This document shows positions 22,556 to 38,952 of a stretch of 42,506 nucleotides of DNA, piece after piece. Source of the stretch: Phycisphaerales bacterium (GTDB taxonomy: Bacteria > Planctomycetota > Phycisphaerae > Phycisphaerales > UBA1924); the NCBI GenBank assembly GCA_020831775.1, contig JAFIFZ010000051.1:1-42506 (forward strand), in the 5' to 3' direction. The notes under the pieces are model-generated. The model was given only the letters and a program-made list of their open reading frames with translations, was not told the origin of the DNA and ran no database searches. How positions within the stretch are numbered: position 1 is the first letter of the stretch; every line of letters starts with the position of its first letter. The position numbers and the translations under genes are program-made.

Positions 22556-23869
22556 ATGAAAAAGGTTCGAGAGTCGGGACAGTCGTCGGGACGCGGCGTG
22601 TCTGCGGAGCGCCTTCGGCTGCTTTCTGTTTCCGTCTGCGGAGCGTGCATGCTCTTGGGTGTGCCCGGCGCCTCGGCGCAGTCATCAGAGGGCGGGGTGA
22701 AAGGGTCGTCGGGCTCGAACCTTGCGACGGGCGTTCGCCCGGGCGGCGGTGTCCGCGCGGCCGGAGGCGTGCGGGTCGGCATGCGCCGGTCCGTGATCGA
22801 CCACACCAGAGGGCGTCTGACCCCCGGCGCGAAGCTTCCGCGGATCGCCAACAGGATCCCGACGCAGCGGGGGCGTCCCCCGCGCACCTACGAAGAGAGG
22901 CAAGAGAGTTTCCGCGTGATCCGTCGGGCCGCTGCAGCGGCGTCGGGCGCGGCGCCGGTGACAGTCGTCGAGGCGAATCAGAGGGTATTGGACCAGTTCG
23001 CTGTGCCGGGTGTCGGGTTGTACCTGCAGCGGGGCGGATTCATCGGCGATGTGGCCGTCGGCCCGAGGGTCGTCGCGGTGCCCGACGACGCGCCAAGAAC
23101 GCGCACGGAGTACCGCGGCATGCTGATCGACGGTCGATGTGTGAATGTTCCGGTCGAGGTGACGATCGACTACAGCGCGCCGCCGAAGGTCGACCAGCGC
23201 GTGAAACGCAGCGGGCCCAAGGTCAATGAACGGAGCTTCATCGGCCCCGGCCGGATCGTCGGGGACGAAGGGGTAATCGTCTCGACGGGTCCGATGGGCG
23301 GATGGTCGACGAGTTCTTACAGATCGAGTGCGATGCAGCAGACGAGGGTGCACACGCTGCACGCGCCCGCGGTGGCGGAGGTCGACCCGATCCTGCTGGC
23401 GGGGCTGCTGCCAGAGGGTGCGGGCGGCAAGGTCCCCGCGGACTCGATGACGGTGCTCGATCGTCTGCTGCTTGGCTCGCCGCCGTCCCTCAAGGCGGAC
23501 GCTCTGGCCGAGATCGACAGCGCGTCGCACCCGGATCAGGCCCGGGCAATCGCGATCACGGTGATCCTGAGCGGCTCTGTGCGTGAGGGGATGGAGGCGC
23601 TGGCCGCCGTCTACCGCGAGCACCCGTACCTCGCATCCAGGCCCTTGGAGATCGATTCGCCCGAGTTGCAGCGTTCGATGCGCCGCGCCCAGTCGCAGGT
23701 GATGTCGGTCGCGAACCGGGAAGACTCGTTCTTTGCGTGGACTGCCGCTGCGGCGTTCGTGCAGCATGTCGGGGGCCAGCAGGCGGTCATGAAGCGGTCG
23801 ATCGAGCGGGGGACGCGTGTGGGGCTGTTCGGCGAGCTCGCCGAAACTTCTTTCTGGAAGAGTTTGTAG
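22556..23869 (+). CDS. secreted protein of unknown function, paralogue of the next gene
   Basis: A 437-residue protein. The start ATG at 22556 follows GGGAGGTAGGCGG. A signal peptide covers about residues 1-42 (LLSVSVCGACMLLGVPGASA, cleavage after ASA). The N-terminal mature region is Gly/Arg/Val-rich and low in complexity. The C-terminal 130 residues form a domain shared with the next gene: AIAITVILSGSVREGMEALA, then RPLEIDSPELQRSMRRA, VMSVANREDSFFAWTAAAAF and GTRVGLFGELAETSFW. I do not recognise the domain. The frame is open further upstream across the divergent lipoprotein gene but is not coding there. Confidence 0.75.
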   Translation: MKKVRESGQSSGRGVSAERLRLLSVSVCGACMLLGVPGASAQSSEGGVKGSSGSNLATGVRPGGGVRAAGGVRVGMRRSVIDHTRGRLTPGAKLPRIANRIPTQRGRPPRTYEERQESFRVIRRAAAAASGAAPVTVVEANQRVLDQFAVPGVGLYLQRGGFIGDVAVGPRVVAVPDDAPRTRTEYRGMLIDGRCVNVPVEVTIDYSAPPKVDQRVKRSGPKVNERSFIGPGRIVGDEGVIVSTGPMGGWSTSSYRSSAMQQTRVHTLHAPAVAEVDPILLAGLLPEGAGGKVPADSMTVLDRLLLGSPPSLKADALAEIDSASHPDQARAIAITVILSGSVREGMEALAAVYREHPYLASRPLEIDSPELQRSMRRAQSQVMSVANREDSFFAWTAAAAFVQHVGGQQAVMKRSIERGTRVGLFGELAETSFWKSL

Positions 23870-23940
23870 AAACTGCGGGTTAGCATCCACGCAGGGGGAT
23901 GGGTTCGGCGCGGCTGGGTGGGGCGGAAGGAGCTTTTCCG

Positions 23941-24969
23941 ATGCGTCCCGCTTTCAGTCTGGTCGCCGGTTCGATCGCAGGGTTCTTTGTCGTTGCCGGC
24001 GGGGCGGGTGACGCGCACGCGCAGGCTGCCGGTGAGGGCGTGACGGTCAGCGGCTCTGCCTCATCGGGTGGGGTGCGTGTCACAGTTGCATCGCCGCAGG
24101 TCCGGGTTCGCTCGACGAGCGGCGTGCAGCGGTTCGGCGTTGCTATGCCGAGGTCGACGCCCAGCCGCCTGCCGAGCAATTTCGGCGGCGTTCGGATTCC
24201 AGAGACCACGCCCTCGCGGATCGGGCGGGGCGGGGAGATGAGGCGGCTGCCGCCGATCACCCAGCCGACTGTGCGCCCGCCGGTCGTCGTTTCGCCCGGC
24301 CATGGGGTGGTGATCGACCGACGCTTCAGACGCGGATCGTTCGTGATCCGTCGCGGGTTCCACGGCTATCGCGACTATCTCGGCCCGGGCGTCGTCTACG
24401 GGCACGAGGGCCGGATCATCTCGACAGGGCGGTATGGGTACGGCTACGGCTATCCGACGATCCGCAGGGGCGGGTACGCGGCCGCTGTGGACCCCATGCT
24501 GACGACCCGGCCCGAGCCGGTCGAGCCGGAAGAGCCGGTCTCGGTGCTCGATGCGATGCTGGCGGGGTTTGTGCCTTCGGTCGGCCCGATGGATCTGTCT
24601 GGGCTCGACGCCGAAGCCGAGCCGGATCTGGCGCGGGCGACGGCGATCGCGGCGATCCTGAACGGGCACACCCGGGAGGGGATGCTCGAGCTGGCGAAGA
24701 TCTATCAGGCCAAGCCGGAACTGGCGGCCCGTCCCCTCAACCTTCGGGGCGCGGCGCTCGAGCGGGCGATGCGTCGGGCGGTGAGTTCGACGATGTCGGC
24801 GGCGAACCGGGAGGAAAACCCCCTGATGTGGGTGGCTGCGGCGGTCATCGTGCAGCATGTGCCCGGACGGGGCGATGTGGTCGAGCGGGCGGTGGAGCGG
24901 GGGGTGAGGGTCGGGCTGTTCGGGCGACTGGCTGACCCCGGATCGTGGTGGGGTGTGGGGTCTGGCTGA
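23941..24969 (+). CDS. secreted protein of unknown function, paralogue of the preceding gene
   Basis: A 342-residue protein starting at ATG 23941 after AAGGAG. Signal peptide: FSLVAGSIAGFFVVAGGAGD ending AHA. The middle is Gly/Arg/Tyr-rich (GRYGYGYGYPTIRRGGYA). The C-terminal domain (about 230-335) matches that of the preceding gene: ATAIAAILNGHTREGMLELA, RPLNLRGAALERAMRRA, TMSAANREENPLMWVAAAVI and GVRVGLFGRLADPGSWW. The two genes are 71 bases apart on one strand, so they arose by tandem duplication. A shared Gly-rich basic N-terminal part and a conserved helical domain suggest an envelope role, but this is inference. The stop lies 30 bases before the predicted rplK promoter. Confidence 0.75.
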   Translation: MRPAFSLVAGSIAGFFVVAGGAGDAHAQAAGEGVTVSGSASSGGVRVTVASPQVRVRSTSGVQRFGVAMPRSTPSRLPSNFGGVRIPETTPSRIGRGGEMRRLPPITQPTVRPPVVVSPGHGVVIDRRFRRGSFVIRRGFHGYRDYLGPGVVYGHEGRIISTGRYGYGYGYPTIRRGGYAAAVDPMLTTRPEPVEPEEPVSVLDAMLAGFVPSVGPMDLSGLDAEAEPDLARATAIAAILNGHTREGMLELAKIYQAKPELAARPLNLRGAALERAMRRAVSSTMSAANREENPLMWVAAAVIVQHVPGRGDVVERAVERGVRVGLFGRLADPGSWWGVGSG

Positions 24970-24998
24970 GGCTCTCGCCTGCCCCGAAGGGGGGTTGA

Positions 24999-25027
24999 TT
25001 GTCCGGGGGATTGGGGCGGCCTAGTAT
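24999..25027 (+). promoter_or_regulatory. putative promoter of the rplK-rpoC operon
   Basis: TTGTCC (24999-25004) and TAGTAT (25022-25027) are 17 bases apart, four of six matches each. It lies about 130 bases before rplK, leaving a leader of ordinary length for L11/L1 autoregulation, although no L1-binding mimic was recognised. Confidence 0.4.
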
Positions 25028-25160
25028 CCCGGCCCTGCTCTGGGAACCTTTCCGGAGCTACTCACAAGAACCGGTTGCACCACCGAGACCAGCCGCGGGC
25101 GTGTTCGTCAGCCTGCGGCCATCGCCGGGATCGTCCGGGGCCGGTGGGAGGTGGAGTCAG

Positions 25161-25589
25161 ATGGCGAAGCGCGAGCTCGTACACGAATTTAAAATCATGG
25201 CCCCGGGCGGGCAGGCGACGCCTGCGCCTCCTCTGGGTCCTGTTCTGGGCGCCAAGGGTGTCAACCCCGGGCAGTTCATCCAGCAGTTCAACGCGGCGAC
25301 CGGGAGCCTGAACGGGAAGGTCGTAGGCTGCATCGTGCGGGCCTACTCCGACCGCTCGTTCGAGTTTGAGGTCAAGTCGTCGCCGGCCTCGGTGCTCATC
25401 AAGGAGGCCGCGGGCGTGGACAAGGGCTCCGGCGAGCCGAACAAGAACAAGGTCGGCAAGATCACCCAGGACCAGGTCCGCAAGATCGCAGAAGAGAAGA
25501 TGGCCGACCTGAACTCGAGTTCGGTCGAGTCTGCGATGCGTGTGATCGAGGGGACGGCACGCTCGATGGGCGTGACGGTGGAGGGCTGA
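25161..25589 (+). CDS. rplK: 50S ribosomal protein L11
   Basis: L11 forms the base of the GTPase-associated region with 23S rRNA. The 142-residue length is normal. The N-terminal domain has the Pro-rich APPLGPVLGAKGVNPGQF segment, which links L11 to factor and thiostrepton binding, and the C-terminal rRNA-binding domain ends with IEGTARSMGV. The start ATG at 25161 follows GGGAGGTGGAG. It heads the rplK-rplA-rplJ-rplL-rpoB-rpoC operon. nusG and secE, which often precede rplK, are not upstream here; two paralogous secreted protein genes are. Confidence 0.97.
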   Translation: MAKRELVHEFKIMAPGGQATPAPPLGPVLGAKGVNPGQFIQQFNAATGSLNGKVVGCIVRAYSDRSFEFEVKSSPASVLIKEAAGVDKGSGEPNKNKVGKITQDQVRKIAEEKMADLNSSSVESAMRVIEGTARSMGVTVEG

Positions 25590-25593
25590 ACCC

Positions 25594-26289
25594 ATGACAC
25601 GCGTATCACGCAAGCGGAAAGAGAACCTGGCGATCTGGACCGAGGACGCGGTCGAGCCGCGTCATGCGTTCGAACTGCTCAAGAAGTTCAAGGCGCCCAA
25701 GTTCGACCAGACCGTCGAGATCTGCATGCACTTGGGGGTCGACCCCAAGCAGGCGGACCAGATCATCCGCGGCTCGGTGAGCCTGCCCAAGGGCATCGGC
25801 AAGAGCAAGCGGGTGGTGGCGTTCTGCTCGGACGACCAGATCGGCGCGGCCAAGGAGGCCGGGGCGATCGAGGCGGGCGGGGAGGACCTGGTCGGCAAGA
25901 TCGAGAAGGGGTGGATGGACTTCGATGTCGCCGTCGCCTCGCCCGAGATGATGCGAGTGATCTCCAAGCTCGGCAAGGTGCTCGGCCCGCGCGGTCTGAT
26001 GCCCTCGCCCAAGGCCGGGACGGTCACCAAGGATGTCTCCGGAGCGGTGAAGGAGTACGCGGCTGGCAAGGTCGAGTACCGCACCGACAACGGCGGCAAT
26101 GTCCACGCGATCCTGGGCAAGATGTCGTTCCCCTCTGAGGACCTCGAGGAGAACTACAAGCACTTTGTGTCGACGATCGAGAAGGCCCGCCCGAGCACCG
26201 CGAAGGGCGTGTACATCAAGAAGATCTCCGTCAGCGGGACGATGACGCCGGGCGTTCAGGTCAAGCACGCCGAGGCCGTCGTCGCCTGA
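25594..26289 (+). CDS. rplA: 50S ribosomal protein L1
   Basis: L1 binds 23S rRNA at the mobile stalk near the E site and often represses its own operon by binding mRNA. The 231-residue product has normal length. Typical segments are AFELLKKFKAPKFDQTVEI near the N-terminus, LGVDPKQADQIIRGSVSLP, VLGPRGLMPSPKAGTV in the rRNA-binding domain and the C-terminal YIKKISVSGTMTPGV. The ATG at 25594 is 4 bases after the rplK stop, so translation is probably coupled. Confidence 0.97.
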   Translation: MTRVSRKRKENLAIWTEDAVEPRHAFELLKKFKAPKFDQTVEICMHLGVDPKQADQIIRGSVSLPKGIGKSKRVVAFCSDDQIGAAKEAGAIEAGGEDLVGKIEKGWMDFDVAVASPEMMRVISKLGKVLGPRGLMPSPKAGTVTKDVSGAVKEYAAGKVEYRTDNGGNVHAILGKMSFPSEDLEENYKHFVSTIEKARPSTAKGVYIKKISVSGTMTPGVQVKHAEAVVA

Positions 26290-26323
26290 GCCGGTTGAAG
26301 AGCAAGAAAGCAGGAGCGGACCG

Positions 26324-26869
26324 ATGTCCAAACCGGTGAAAGAAATCATGATGCGTGAGTACCTCGACCGCCTCGGCGGGCGCGAGGATGTCATGGTGAT
26401 CGGGCTGCGGGGTATCGACGCCAACGACACGAACCGGATCCGGGCCGGTCTGGCGAAGAAGGACATCCGCATCACGATCGTGCGAAACGCGCTGGCCAAG
26501 CAGGTCTTCCGCGAGACCTCGCTCGACGCGCTCACGCCGGTTCTGTCCGGGGCGAGCGCGCTGGCCTACGGCGGCGAGACCGTCGTCGAGGTCGCCCGCG
26601 AGATCGTCGATCTCGTCAAGGAGTTCCCCGACCTTGAGCTCAAGGGCGCGGTGCTTGACGGCGAGCTCTTCGAGGGCAAGGAGGGCGTCGAGCGTCTGAG
26701 CAAGTTCCCGACCCGCGACGAGGCGATCGCCCAGGATGTGGCGTTGATCCTCGGCCCGGCCCGCAAGCTGATGGCTTCGGTCAAGGGCCCTGGCGCGTCG
26801 CTCGCCGGCATCGTCAAGGCGATCGAGGACAAGCTGGAGAAGGGCGAAGAAATCGCCAAGGTCGGCTGA
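26324..26869 (+). CDS. rplJ: 50S ribosomal protein L10
   Basis: L10 anchors L7/L12 dimers to the ribosome stalk and, with them, autoregulates the downstream part of the operon. The 181-residue product shows DVMVIGLRGIDANDTNRIRA and DIRITIVRNALAKQVF of the N-terminal domain and a helical, lysine-rich C-terminus that binds L7/L12 (ASLAGIVKAIEDKLEKG). The start ATG at 26324 follows AGGAGCGG. It is 34 bases after rplA. Confidence 0.95.
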   Translation: MSKPVKEIMMREYLDRLGGREDVMVIGLRGIDANDTNRIRAGLAKKDIRITIVRNALAKQVFRETSLDALTPVLSGASALAYGGETVVEVAREIVDLVKEFPDLELKGAVLDGELFEGKEGVERLSKFPTRDEAIAQDVALILGPARKLMASVKGPGASLAGIVKAIEDKLEKGEEIAKVG

Positions 26870-27037
26870 GGCCGGCCTTTTCGAGCACACACGAGCAACC
26901 CGTGTCTGCCGACTGGCCCCTGATACAACCGGCGCCGAGCGCGTCGGGGGGTGAAAGAGCCGAATGGTTCGGCCCCTCTCGGTAGAACGAGTCCGCCTCC
27001 GCTTTCGGGCGTGGGCACAGCGTTTGGAGAACGGACC

Positions 27038-27442
27038 ATGTCCGACGAAGCGACAAAGACTTTCAGCGAAAAGATCAGCAAACTCGGCGACGAGCTGGCC
27101 GGCCTGACCCTCAAGGAGGCCGTCGAGTTGGGTGACTACATGAAGGACACCTACGGCATCGAGGCCGCCGCGGGCGGCGGTGTCATGATGGCCGCCGCTG
27201 CCGACGGGGGCGGGGCCGCCGCGGTCGAGGAGCAGACCGAGTTCGATGTGATCCTCAAGTCTCAGGGCGAGAAGATCAAGGTGATCAAGGTCGTCCGCGA
27301 GGCGACGGGCCTGGGCCTGAAGGAGGCCAAGGACCTGGTCGACAGCGTGCCGAGCAAGATCAAGGAAGGCCTGTCGAAGGAAGAGGCCGAGGCTCTCAAG
27401 AAGAAGTTCGAGGAAGTCGGGGCCGAGGTCGAGCTCAAGTAA
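27038..27442 (+). CDS. rplL: 50S ribosomal protein L7/L12
   Basis: L7/L12 forms the stalk that recruits translation GTPases. The 134-residue protein has the N-terminal dimerisation domain ([20 protein letters not shown]), an Ala/Gly-rich hinge and the C-terminal domain with [36 protein letters not shown] and the closing [14 protein letters not shown]. The ATG at 27038 follows TTTGGAGAACGG. Unusually, 168 bases separate it from rplJ; they include a short hairpin (GCCGAA-tgg-TTCGGC near 26960) and could hold processing or extra promoter signals for this highly expressed gene. Confidence 0.96.
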   Translation: MSDEATKTFSEKISKLGDELAGLTLKEAVELGDYMKDTYGIEAAAGGGVMMAAAADGGGAAAVEEQTEFDVILKSQGEKIKVIKVVREATGLGLKEAKDLVDSVPSKIKEGLSKEEAEALKKKFEEVGAEVELK

Positions 27443-27476
27443 GCGATTTGATTGGGTCTTCTGTGGAACGATCCAT

Positions 27477-27510
27477 GCGGGGGCGGCCGGAAACGGTCGC
27501 CGCCGCTTTT
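27477..27510 (+). terminator. attenuator-like hairpin between rplL and rpoB
   Basis: GCGGGGGCGGCC pairs with GGTCGCCGCCGC (12 bp, one mismatch and one G-U) around the loop GGAAAC and is followed by TTTT. It lies 35 bases after rplL, in the position of the partial terminator that lowers rpoBC expression relative to ribosomal proteins in E. coli. Confidence 0.65.
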
Positions 27511-27535
27511 CCTCCCGGGCTCGGGCCGGGGGCAC

Positions 27536-27564
27536 TTGACGGTACGAAGTCGGGCGGTTACCCT
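27536..27564 (+). promoter_or_regulatory. putative internal promoter for rpoBC
   Basis: TTGACG (five of six) and TACCCT are 17 bases apart, starting 26 bases after the attenuator T-run. This would restore polymerase gene expression after attenuation. Confidence 0.4.
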
Positions 27565-27692
27565 ACAAGGTTCGGCGACAAGACGGGTGACGGCAGTACA
27601 GAAACACACCAAGTGAACCACGACGACGGCGAACGCCCACCAGGGGGCGGTCGGTCCGTTGTCGTGCGTTTTCATCGAGCGTGAGGGAGCCG

Positions 27693-31610
<3,918 letters not shown>

Positions 31611-31716
31611 GTGTGCGTTCGGCGAGGGCGCGGGTGTCCCGCTTTTCGGCGGGCCCCGCGGGGGCTGGTGATTGTGACGAAACGAACCCCGGGCGGACGC
31701 CCGGATGGAGCGAGCC

Positions 31717-36123
<4,407 letters not shown>

Positions 36124-36152
36124 AGCGGGCGTCCGTTCAATGCAACCAACAC

Positions 36153-36188
36153 CAACGCCCGGCGCACCCGCGTCGGGCGTTGTTTCTT
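36153..36188 (+). terminator. rho-independent terminator after rpoC
   Basis: CAACGCCCGGCG pairs with CGTCGGGCGTTG (12 bp, one G-U) around a 6-base loop and is followed by TTTCTT. It ends the ribosomal protein/polymerase operon 30 bases after the rpoC stop. Confidence 0.85.
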
Positions 36189-36271
36189 GGGGGGCGGGGT
36201 GTAGGGCGCGGGGCGCTGGTGGAGGCGGTGGCCTTCGGCCGCGTCGACTTGATGCTGTGAACACACAGCGA

Positions 36272-36499
36272 TCAGCCCGACTCCCGCGCGATCTCCCGCT
36301 TCAGCGTGTCGGGGTGCATCACCGGCAGCCGGTCCCGGCCGGTCTTGATCGCCAGCTTGATGTAGTCGCGGCACATGCCGCACCCCGTCCCGCACTTGGT
36401 CTTTGCAGACAGCTCATCGAAGTCCGCCCCCGTCTGGCGGTGCATCGCCAGCAGCGTCGAGAAGCGCACATCGTGGCAGACGCAGCGGTCGACACACAT
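36272..36499 (-). CDS. BFD-like [2Fe-2S]-binding protein, last gene of the cobalamin-riboswitch operon
   Basis: A 75-residue protein with the [2Fe-2S] fold of bacterioferritin-associated ferredoxin: ligands Cys6 and Cys8 (CVC), then 31 residues, then Cys40 and Cys43 (GTGCGMC), the C-X-C-X31-C-X2-C spacing of BFD. An additional Cys36 precedes the second pair. BFD delivers electrons to reduce ferric iron in bacterioferritin; the same fold occurs in other small electron carriers. Its ATG shares one base with the pseudopilin stop (TGATG), so it is translationally coupled. In a B12-controlled operon it could reduce cobalt in a corrinoid, but that is inference. A small hairpin lies just after the stop (36254-36269). 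Confidence 0.85.
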   Translation of the reverse strand: MCVDRCVCHDVRFSTLLAMHRQTGADFDELSAKTKCGTGCGMCRDYIKLAIKTGRDRLPVMHPDTLKREIARESG

Positions 36500-37317
36500 C
36501 AGCGCCACGCTTCCCAGTCGGGCACATACCAGGGCCCGTTCTCCGTGCCGACAGAGCCGATCCGCTGGCGCGGGTGCGTCAGCCATTCCGGATCGGCGCG
36601 GTGCATGGCGGCAGAGCCGTCCGCTCGTGCGCCCGACGCCGCGCCCTCGCCACTCGCGTGCCTGAATGAAGTGGTGGGGGCGTAGTTCTGGCGCCAGCGC
36701 CCGCGACCCTGGTACAGCATCGGCGGGTCGAGCAGCGCGCTGTTGATCATCGGCTCGCCGGGCAGCATCGTGTCGGCGAAGACCAGCAGCTCCGTCGGGC
36801 GTCGCAGGTCAGCGATCCGCCGCCAGGGCCGGTGCCCGATCGACGAGCTCCACCCCGGCGTGTGCTCGGGCGCGAGGTAGTACCCGTTGTACCCGTAGGT
36901 GCTGGTGATCGTCCGAGGCGTCCCCTGCGCCAGATAGCTCCCCCATGGCTGGCTCGGGCACTCGTAGACCGACCGCTCGCCCAGACTCTCCGACAGGTAG
37001 GGCGTCAGCAGCCCCTGCCTCGGATCGATGAACTCTGAGATGTTCCCCGCGGCCCCCCACCAGTACACGCTGTCGCCGGCGATGTCGGGCCCGGTGTACG
37101 CCGCGGGCATCGAGAGGTCGCGGTAGTCCCCCGCGTACATCGTCCAGCCGAAGACGAGTTGGCGCATGTTCGAGAGGCACCGCGCGTCGCGTGCCGCCGA
37201 CCTCGCCGCCCCGAGCGCTGGCAGCAACAACCCGATCAGCACGCCGATCACCGCGATCGAGATCAAGAGCTCGATCAGCGTGAACGCGGTGCGTGTTCGG
37301 CGGGGCGTGCCTGTCAT
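36499..37317 (-). CDS. type II pseudopilin-like protein (prepilin N-terminal methylation motif)
   Basis: A 272-residue protein of the planctomycete pseudopilin-like group. The N-terminus has a basic leader then [19 protein letters not shown]: cleavage would be after Ala11 (usually Gly), with Phe12 methylated and the Glu16 at position +5 conserved; the hydrophobic helix runs to about 32. [20 protein letters not shown] resembles the usual CXNNLRQI..A...Y pattern, and [20 protein letters not shown] is a variant of the H-X9-DG motif. Such proteins are processed by prepilin peptidase and assembled into envelope pseudopili or secretion systems. The start overlaps the stop of the beta-propeller gene by four bases, so the two are coupled. 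Confidence 0.85.
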   Translation of the reverse strand: MTGTPRRTRTAFTLIELLISIAVIGVLIGLLLPALGAARSAARDARCLSNMRQLVFGWTMYAGDYRDLSMPAAYTGPDIAGDSVYWWGAAGNISEFIDPRQGLLTPYLSESLGERSVYECPSQPWGSYLAQGTPRTITSTYGYNGYYLAPEHTPGWSSSIGHRPWRRIADLRRPTELLVFADTMLPGEPMINSALLDPPMLYQGRGRWRQNYAPTTSFRHASGEGAASGARADGSAAMHRADPEWLTHPRQRIGSVGTENGPWYVPDWEAWR

Positions 37318-38891
37318 CGCAACGGCTCCCGCATCAACCGCTCCTCATCACGCCGGATCTCGGCGACGATCGCATCGTGGTCGCGCTGGTCGACTGTGCC
37401 GTCGCGGTTGACATCGCGCTCGCCATCGCCGGCGACCCACGCGTAGAGGTCTTCAAGATCCACCACGCCGTCGCCGTTGACATCGAACGGTGACCTCGCC
37501 GCTGCGTCGAACGCGACAAGCCCCTGCGCCCCGGCAGTAAAAACCCTTCCCCCGCCGATCGCTGGCGAGTTGCCCCCGCCCTGGTAGGTGTCCCAGAAAA
37601 ACCCCGCCTCGCCCGGCGAGCGGTCCAGGTCGACCGACCGCATCGACGGGTACGCACCGACCTCGCTCCCCCCCGTCGAGATCACGCCGACAAACGCGAA
37701 CAGCCCGCCATCGGCGCGGATCACCAGCGGGCGTTGCGTCCATCCCCCCAGCGGCGTGTACTCGCCCGGATCGATCACGCCGTTGTTATTCGTGTCGTTC
37801 CAGGTCTCGATCGCGCTGTCCCAGAGCAAAACGGCGCTGTCGCCCCGGTCCTCGAACATCTGCAGCGAGGGCGTCGTGCCGAAGCCCGCAAGCCCCGTCG
37901 AGAGCAGCACGCGACCGTCGCCCAGCGCCAGCGGCACAGACGAGCTCCGGTTGCTCGCGACGCTCCACCGCAGCGTGCCGTCCTGCGCATCGAGCTTCAC
38001 GAGGTTCGCCGAAAAGCGGGTTCCCGAGAACGCGTAGGACGCGGCGAAGACCGCGAGCCCGCCCGCGTCTTCCGCAACGCTCACCCCGCCGAAAAACCCC
38101 TGACTGATCGTGTTGATGAAGACCCACACCGGCTGCGCCGTCCCGCCCGGCTGGTCGGCCTCGAACGCGAAGACACGCCCCGGCTCGATCCCCCCGAGCC
38201 CCGTGGTCGCGACAAACACGCGCCCGCCCGCGTACGCCGGCGACGCCCCGCTCGTCCGCCCGAGCACCGCCGACCAGACGATCTCGCCGGGGTCGTAGGG
38301 ATTGGTCGCCGCATCGAACGGATCCGCATTGATCGCGTACAGGCGCCCTTGGGAAAAGAACGGATCGTAATCGGTGATGAAGACGCGGTTCTCGCCCGGC
38401 CGGTCGCCGGTCACCAGCGGCGAGGCGTTGACGATGTCGTTCTGCAGCACCGTTTCCCAGACCACCGAGCCGTCGGCAAGGTCGTAGGCGACGACGGACC
38501 GATCCGCGCCGTACAGCACGACGCCGTGACCAGAGTCGATCGCGGGCGCCGACCACGAATCGGAGACGACAAACGGCGCCTCGGCGGTCCAGAGGAGCTG
38601 CCCGGTCGCCGCGTCGGCGCACACCAGATGCTCGATGTTGTCGATCAGCCCGACCGAGAAGACGCGCTGCCCGTCGGTCACAGGCCCCGACGCGGTGAAG
38701 AACTCGATCGGCCGCCCCAGTTGATCGTGCGTCAGCCGCCACAACGCCGAGCGCACGCCGACGCGATCGGCGGCGGGGATCGCGTTGCGGGCCGCATCGC
38801 CCGAGTACACCGGCCAATCGGCCGTCGCACTGGCGGTGCAGGCCGCGGCAATCAACAGGATGGACATTCTGCGGCACATCGTCGTCGTCAT
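37314..38891 (-). CDS. secreted PQQ-like beta-propeller protein with C-terminal dockerin
   Basis: A 525-residue secreted protein: signal peptide 1-24 ([14 protein letters not shown]). From about 30 to 465 it carries beta-propeller repeats with PQQ-like blade endings: [43 protein letters not shown] and [12 protein letters not shown], with LYAINA and VFAFEAD between them. A Ca-binding tail, about 469-514, has paired EF-hand-like loops [13 protein letters not shown] and [14 protein letters not shown], the GC-type dockerin seen in planctomycetes, which anchors proteins to a partner on the cell surface. The ATG at 38891 follows AGGGAGTGA. Upstream lies the hairpin at 38918-38947. Propellers of this shape can bind ligands at their central face; in a cobalamin-controlled operon the ligand could be a corrinoid, by analogy with surface propeller BtuG of Bacteroides. 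Confidence 0.85.
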   Translation of the reverse strand: MTTTMCRRMSILLIAAACTASATADWPVYSGDAARNAIPAADRVGVRSALWRLTHDQLGRPIEFFTASGPVTDGQRVFSVGLIDNIEHLVCADAATGQLLWTAEAPFVVSDSWSAPAIDSGHGVVLYGADRSVVAYDLADGSVVWETVLQNDIVNASPLVTGDRPGENRVFITDYDPFFSQGRLYAINADPFDAATNPYDPGEIVWSAVLGRTSGASPAYAGGRVFVATTGLGGIEPGRVFAFEADQPGGTAQPVWVFINTISQGFFGGVSVAEDAGGLAVFAASYAFSGTRFSANLVKLDAQDGTLRWSVASNRSSSVPLALGDGRVLLSTGLAGFGTTPSLQMFEDRGDSAVLLWDSAIETWNDTNNNGVIDPGEYTPLGGWTQRPLVIRADGGLFAFVGVISTGGSEVGAYPSMRSVDLDRSPGEAGFFWDTYQGGGNSPAIGGGRVFTAGAQGLVAFDAAARSPFDVNGDGVVDLEDLYAWVAGDGERDVNRDGTVDQRDHDAIVAEIRRDEERLMREPLR

Positions 38892-38917
38892 TCACTCCCT
38901 GCAACAGATCCAACAAT

Positions 38918-38947
38918 CGCCCGACGCATCTTCCGATGCGCCGGGCG
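38918..38947 (-). terminator. intercistronic hairpin, possible partial terminator or mRNA stabiliser
   Basis: Two 13-base arms (CGCCCGGCGCATC and GATGCGTCGGGCG, one G-U) surround GGAA, a stable tetraloop, in the 61 bases between the PEP-CTERM and propeller genes. It is followed by ATTGTTGG on the minus strand, a poor T-run, so partial termination or 3' end protection of the first cistron is likely. Confidence 0.5.
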
Positions 38948-38952
38948 TTCTC

